A model generated the notes under the pieces. The model worked only from the letters and a program-made list of their open reading frames with translations. It was not told the DNA's origin and ran no database searches. Positions 60,160 to 64,000 of a stretch of DNA of 64,000 bases are shown here, in pieces (position 1 is the stretch's first letter; every line of letters starts with the position of its first letter). The stretch is from contig NC_044277.2 in NCBI RefSeq assembly GCF_004027225.2, positions 133,330,057-133,394,056 of the forward strand, given 5' to 3'. A program made the position numbers and the translations under genes. The DNA is from Strigops habroptila (Eukaryota; Chordata; Aves; Psittaciformes; Psittacidae).

Positions 60160-60900
60160 TCCCTGGAGCCTTCTCTTTTCCAGGCTGAACAAGGCCGACT
60201 CTCTCAGCCTGTCTCCATAGCAGAGATGCTCCAGCCCTCTGATCATCTTTGTGGCCTCCTCTGGGCTTGCTCCAACAGCTCCACATTGCTCTTGTATTGG
60301 GGGTGCCAGAGCTGGACGCAGGACTGCAGGTGGGGTCTTATGAGAGCAGAGTAGAGAGGAGAATCGCCTTCCTTGACCTGCAGGTCATGCTCCTTTTGAT
60401 GCAGCCCAGGACACAGTTGGTTTTCTGGGCTGTGAGTGCACATTGCCTGCTCGTGTTGAGCTTCTCATCAATCAACACTTCCCCAGGTCCTTCTCCTCAG
60501 GGCTGCTCTCAATCCATTCTCTGCCCAGCCTGTATTTGTGCCTGGGATTGCCTGGATGCGTGTACAGGATCTTGCAGTTGGCTTTGTTGAACTTGGCCTT
60601 GTTGAACTTCATGGCAGTATCCCATGGGTCCTCTGCCAAGCAGATCACTGAACAAACCAAGATCTGCTTTCTTGAAGGCCAGGACTGTAATTTTTATAAT
60701 TTGTTTTGCTCACTTGACTCAGGATTTTAAACTCCACAATGTAATGGTCATTGCAGCTGACGTTCCCCCGAACTTTCTCAAACCCAACTGATTCTTGATT
60801 GTTCATGAAAGCAGGTTCAAGAGAGCACCTACTTAGCTTGTCAGTCATCAAAAAATTGTCATCAACACACTTCATCAACATGTGCTCCCACTCCTGTTTC
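60160..60900 (-). mobile_element. CR1 LINE ORF2 fragment, minus orientation
   Basis: From GAGCCTTCTCTTTTCCAGGC rightwards, the minus strand encodes CR1 ORF2 pieces: [18 protein letters not shown] with LLEQAQRR (frame at 60243-60443), and [16 protein letters not shown] with [20 protein letters not shown] (frame at 60472-60660). A more upstream CR1-type segment follows, with CTCCACAATGTAATGGTCAT, to about 60900. Frameshifts and stops separate the frames. The 3' tail is missing on the left side. Confidence 0.88.
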
Positions 60901-61063
60901 ATAATTAGTGTACATGAGTCTTAAATGGTTGAAAATTACATGCTAGACCCTGAACTGGTATGACTCAGCACATGTTTGATGTTAATAGAGCCATGTGCTC
61001 ATGTGTTTTCACCCAAAGATGTGGCCTCAATGCCTAGATGGTTTTTAAGAAACCATTTAAGCG

Positions 61064-61203
61064 GTGTTCAAGGCCAGGTTGGACAGAGCCTTGGGCCACA
61101 TGGTTTAGTGCGAGCTGTCCCTGCCCGTGGGAGGGGGGTTGGAACTAGATGATCTTAAGGTCCTTTCCAACCCTGCTGTTCTATGATTCTATGATTCTAT
61201 GAC
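61064..61203 (+). mobile_element. CR1 LINE 3' tail, plus orientation, 140 bp
   Basis: It runs from GTGTTCAAGGCCAGGTTGGA to three consecutive ATTCTATG-type octamers ending at 61203. It is of the TTGGGCCACATGGTTTAGTG subfamily, like the copies at 32.7 and 33.4 kb. Confidence 0.95.
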
Positions 61204-64000
61204 TTAAGCACGTGACTACGTTTTGATTAGAAAGACTGGATTGTCAGATTTAGTCATCTGCTCTCATAGTATGTCACATGAGTCCATTCACATCCTTTTA
61301 AGAAGTTATTTCAGTTTGGTGGTTTGGGTTTTTGTCTCCTTTTGCTGCTGCTGGAAGCATCATTTGAGAACATCTTTTGAGGCAACCTTCCAACTTCTGA
61401 CATAACTTCTTCCTGTTGAGTATGCATTTCTTCTTGGGGTCTAAATTACCCTTGAATGTCAAAAACTCTACTTAATCTTTTGGCAGTTAGTGTTCTGATA
61501 TTTACAAAGAGCCCAGTCCTATCCCTTAAGGCTGTTTTGCTGTGATAAACAATCCAAGCTGGTTGAAACTGCCACAGACAGATTGACTCTTGATTCCCCT
61601 GTAGATGCCAGTATGTCTCATCTCTGTTTTAATTACTCCTTCTTGCATATGAGTGATAGAAATCTACACCCAACTCCAAGTAAAGTCTCTTCAGTGCCTG
61701 AAGAGAGTTTCATATGCTTAAAATTATGCTCAGTTTGAAATCACTTGAGGCCATTTCATTCAACGCTCTTCGTTAATTTGTACATTTGTGTCGTATGTCA
61801 GCATTGACACCTCGAGATTTAATTCAAAAATCTGTAAAATATTGTCACTGCTTCTTAATACCACATTTTTGCTATATATGGCCGTATGTGGTACTGAGAG
61901 TCATAGTTTTTAGCGAAAATGGGCAATAAGGCAGCGTTACATAATCCTTCAGTTTTAAGCACTGAACATTGCTATATAAATTGACCTGTGGATATTTGTG
62001 TATGTAGGGGGGCAGACATAAACATCTTTCTCTTAACACTGCAGGCAGTGAGCCTTTGAAGCAGAAATACAAGTTTCCAGTCTTTTATTGGGAATTGCTC
62101 TGTGCAGTCACTTCATTCGTGTTAAGTACCTTGATAAAGTGTTTGTGGAGTTTTTTAAAACGTTTACTAATTAAAATGAGAGGACCTAGAATAATGAAGT
62201 AGAAGCAAAAGCATTGTAGCCCTTACATTCTTTATTTTTATAAATATTTGCAGTTTGATTACATTGTACTTAATACCACATGATGAAATGTGATATTGGA
62301 TCAAAGCTGTTGCTCCATGCTGTAGCTGAGACTTGTTTAAAATGGCTGATTTATTGGTAGTATTCCATTATACTTCATAGTATTGGGTTACAAATTACTG
62401 TAGCTGAATATGTTCCAGTTAGCTCCGAAGAAGAGTACATGATACTGTTCAGCATTGTGGACAAAAGAGAGGCCTGCTATGACATACAGCTTAATGTATA
62501 GAGCTGGTGAGGAGAGAGTTAATAAGAACACATAGCATAAATAAGAAGTTACTCTCATATTCTCAGGGTCTAAGAACATGTAGGCTAGATGATAACAGTG
62601 TAAGGTGTGGCTAAAAGTGGCTGGAACACTTGTACCTGATCAATGTTGGTAATTACTCTAAAACTTGTCAGGCTTAATCAGCTTTGGTTCTGCAAGGATT
62701 TATCCTGTGGCTGCTGTGCATTATTATTTGTCATTAAAAATGTGGATGATGGAATAGAATATGCCGACTTGATTTTCTGGCAATCTACACAGAGGAGAAG
62801 CCACAGATGTTGGATGGTAGGGTCAGAGTCCAAAATTAACTTGTCAATTAAATGGTCTGAGGGAAAAATAATTCATAATCCCAAAAAGGATATGGTGAAG
62901 GGTAGAATGTAGGCAGGGAGGACAGCAAGGATGATGAGTGTTACAACAGTTTTGGTAGTAGGAGAGGACATATAGACTGGTGTAATGCATGTGTCTGTTG
63001 TTTTCAGCACTATAAGTAAGATGTCTTATCCTAAAAATATGCTGGCGAGACAAGGAAGTATTGTTTTTGGGGTGGTTAGTTGAAGATCAAAGCTCGTTAA
63101 TTTTTGAGTGTCTAATTTGAGAGGCTCATCACCTGCTTTACAGTAATTAAAATTTATGTAGTATTTAAATATTTAGTATATAGCTTCTGGTAGCTAAACT
63201 TGCACCTTTCATTTAGAGGTCACTTCTTTTGAAAGTCAGACTTCCCAGATGTTTCAAATTACAGCCATGAAATAAAGGACTCCAAAGTTGTGGGGGTTGT
63301 GGGTTGATCTGTGACAGAGACAAAGACAGAATCTACTTCTCTGTGGTAGCATTTAAGTATTTGGACTAAAGAAATACTTTTTCTCCTTAACCCTTCCTGT
63401 TCTTGTCTCCTGTACAATTGCACTCTTAGGTCCTTTTATCTTGAGGGTAACAACCTCCTCAAGCCTTTGAGTTTCCATGCCACTACCCCAAGACCCCTGC
63501 TTATTCATAAAGAATTATGCAATACTTAATACCAAAATGTATGTTAATATATGTGTACATAAGTGCTGACAAAGTTGTGATGGCAACCTAAATTCTGGAA
63601 TTTCTTCATAGGTAAATGTTCAACTTTTAGAATCATAGTATATTTTAATGTGATTTTCATGTATTTTTAACTTAAGTTCTTAACATTTGAAGGACTCTAA
63701 TATTCCTGTGAACTATGGTGGTAGAATATTTTTCTTCACTGTAAAAGAAAAATATATAAATATTGACTAGTTTTCTTTTCCATATCAGATTGTGAAGAAC
63801 AATCCTCACCTACTTCCAGGTATCACCATGATGGTCCTGCTTGAAAGTCACAATCTTCTGGGAAGCCTGAAGTTTCTTGGACAGTGGATGCAAAGTTATG
63901 TTCTAAACTGAGTGTTTTCTTTGATGAAGAACTTTAACAAGTTTCTCATGTAGCACACAGGAGTTAGAATATTAATTTCTATAGTTGTATACAATATAGG
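61204..64000. other. Intergenic, no supported gene
   Basis: AT-rich sequence to the window end. I see no exon, mobile element or RNA gene. The short frames (for example minus 61872-62072 and plus 62643-62912) have no domain. Confidence 0.6.

Noticed and set aside
55341-64000. CPVL exons upstream of TRIL
   Set aside because: CPVL is the expected neighbour, but no serine carboxypeptidase motif or plausible exon was found in any frame, so the gene probably lies beyond the window.

Overview
The window is vertebrate nuclear DNA, almost certainly from a bird. At least a dozen truncated CR1 non-LTR retrotransposon copies carry the avian CR1 3' end (tandem ATTCTATG-type octamers). There are no operons or bacterial gene arrays. 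A roughly 40% GC background is interrupted by two sharp CpG islands. Only one protein-coding gene can be supported with confidence: an intact, single-exon, minus-strand TRIL (TLR4 interactor with leucine-rich repeats) at 52384-54678.

Layout. Positions 1 to about 1190 look like the end of a plus-strand 3' UTR, closing with a canonical AATAAA and a GU-rich downstream element. Known gene order in amniotes (CREB5 > ... < TRIL, then CPVL) makes CREB5 the likely owner, but no coding exon is in the window to prove it. About 50 kb of mostly gene-free DNA follows (1.2-51.5 kb). It holds CR1 fragments at 8.55, 13.3-14.1, 30.9, 31.5, 32.7, 33.4, 37.0, 42.1 and 47.2 kb, several microsatellites, an orphan CpG island at about 9.46-9.99 kb, and stretches with dense homeodomain-, MEF2- or TCF-like motifs that could be conserved enhancers. 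TRIL and its promoter island occupy about 51.5-55.3 kb. The right-hand 8.7 kb (55.3-64 kb) is intergenic, with a scrambled CR1 cluster at 59.7-60.9 kb and a short CR1 tail at 61.1 kb.

How it fits together. TRIL encodes a type I membrane protein: signal peptide, about 12 leucine-rich repeats with N- and C-caps, a Pro/Ala-rich linker, a fibronectin-III-like domain, one transmembrane helix and a short tail. In mammals it is an accessory protein for TLR4 (and TLR3) signalling. The presumed CREB5 gene and TRIL are convergent, so the interval between them would be the shared downstream space of both, a plausible place for long-range regulatory elements.

I found no evidence of a new gene system. 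The most interesting items are the upstream-ORF arrangement at the TRIL start (an overlapping uORF whose stop overlaps the second in-frame Met as TGATG), the orphan CpG island near 9.7 kb, and two inverted or mosaic CR1 clusters.
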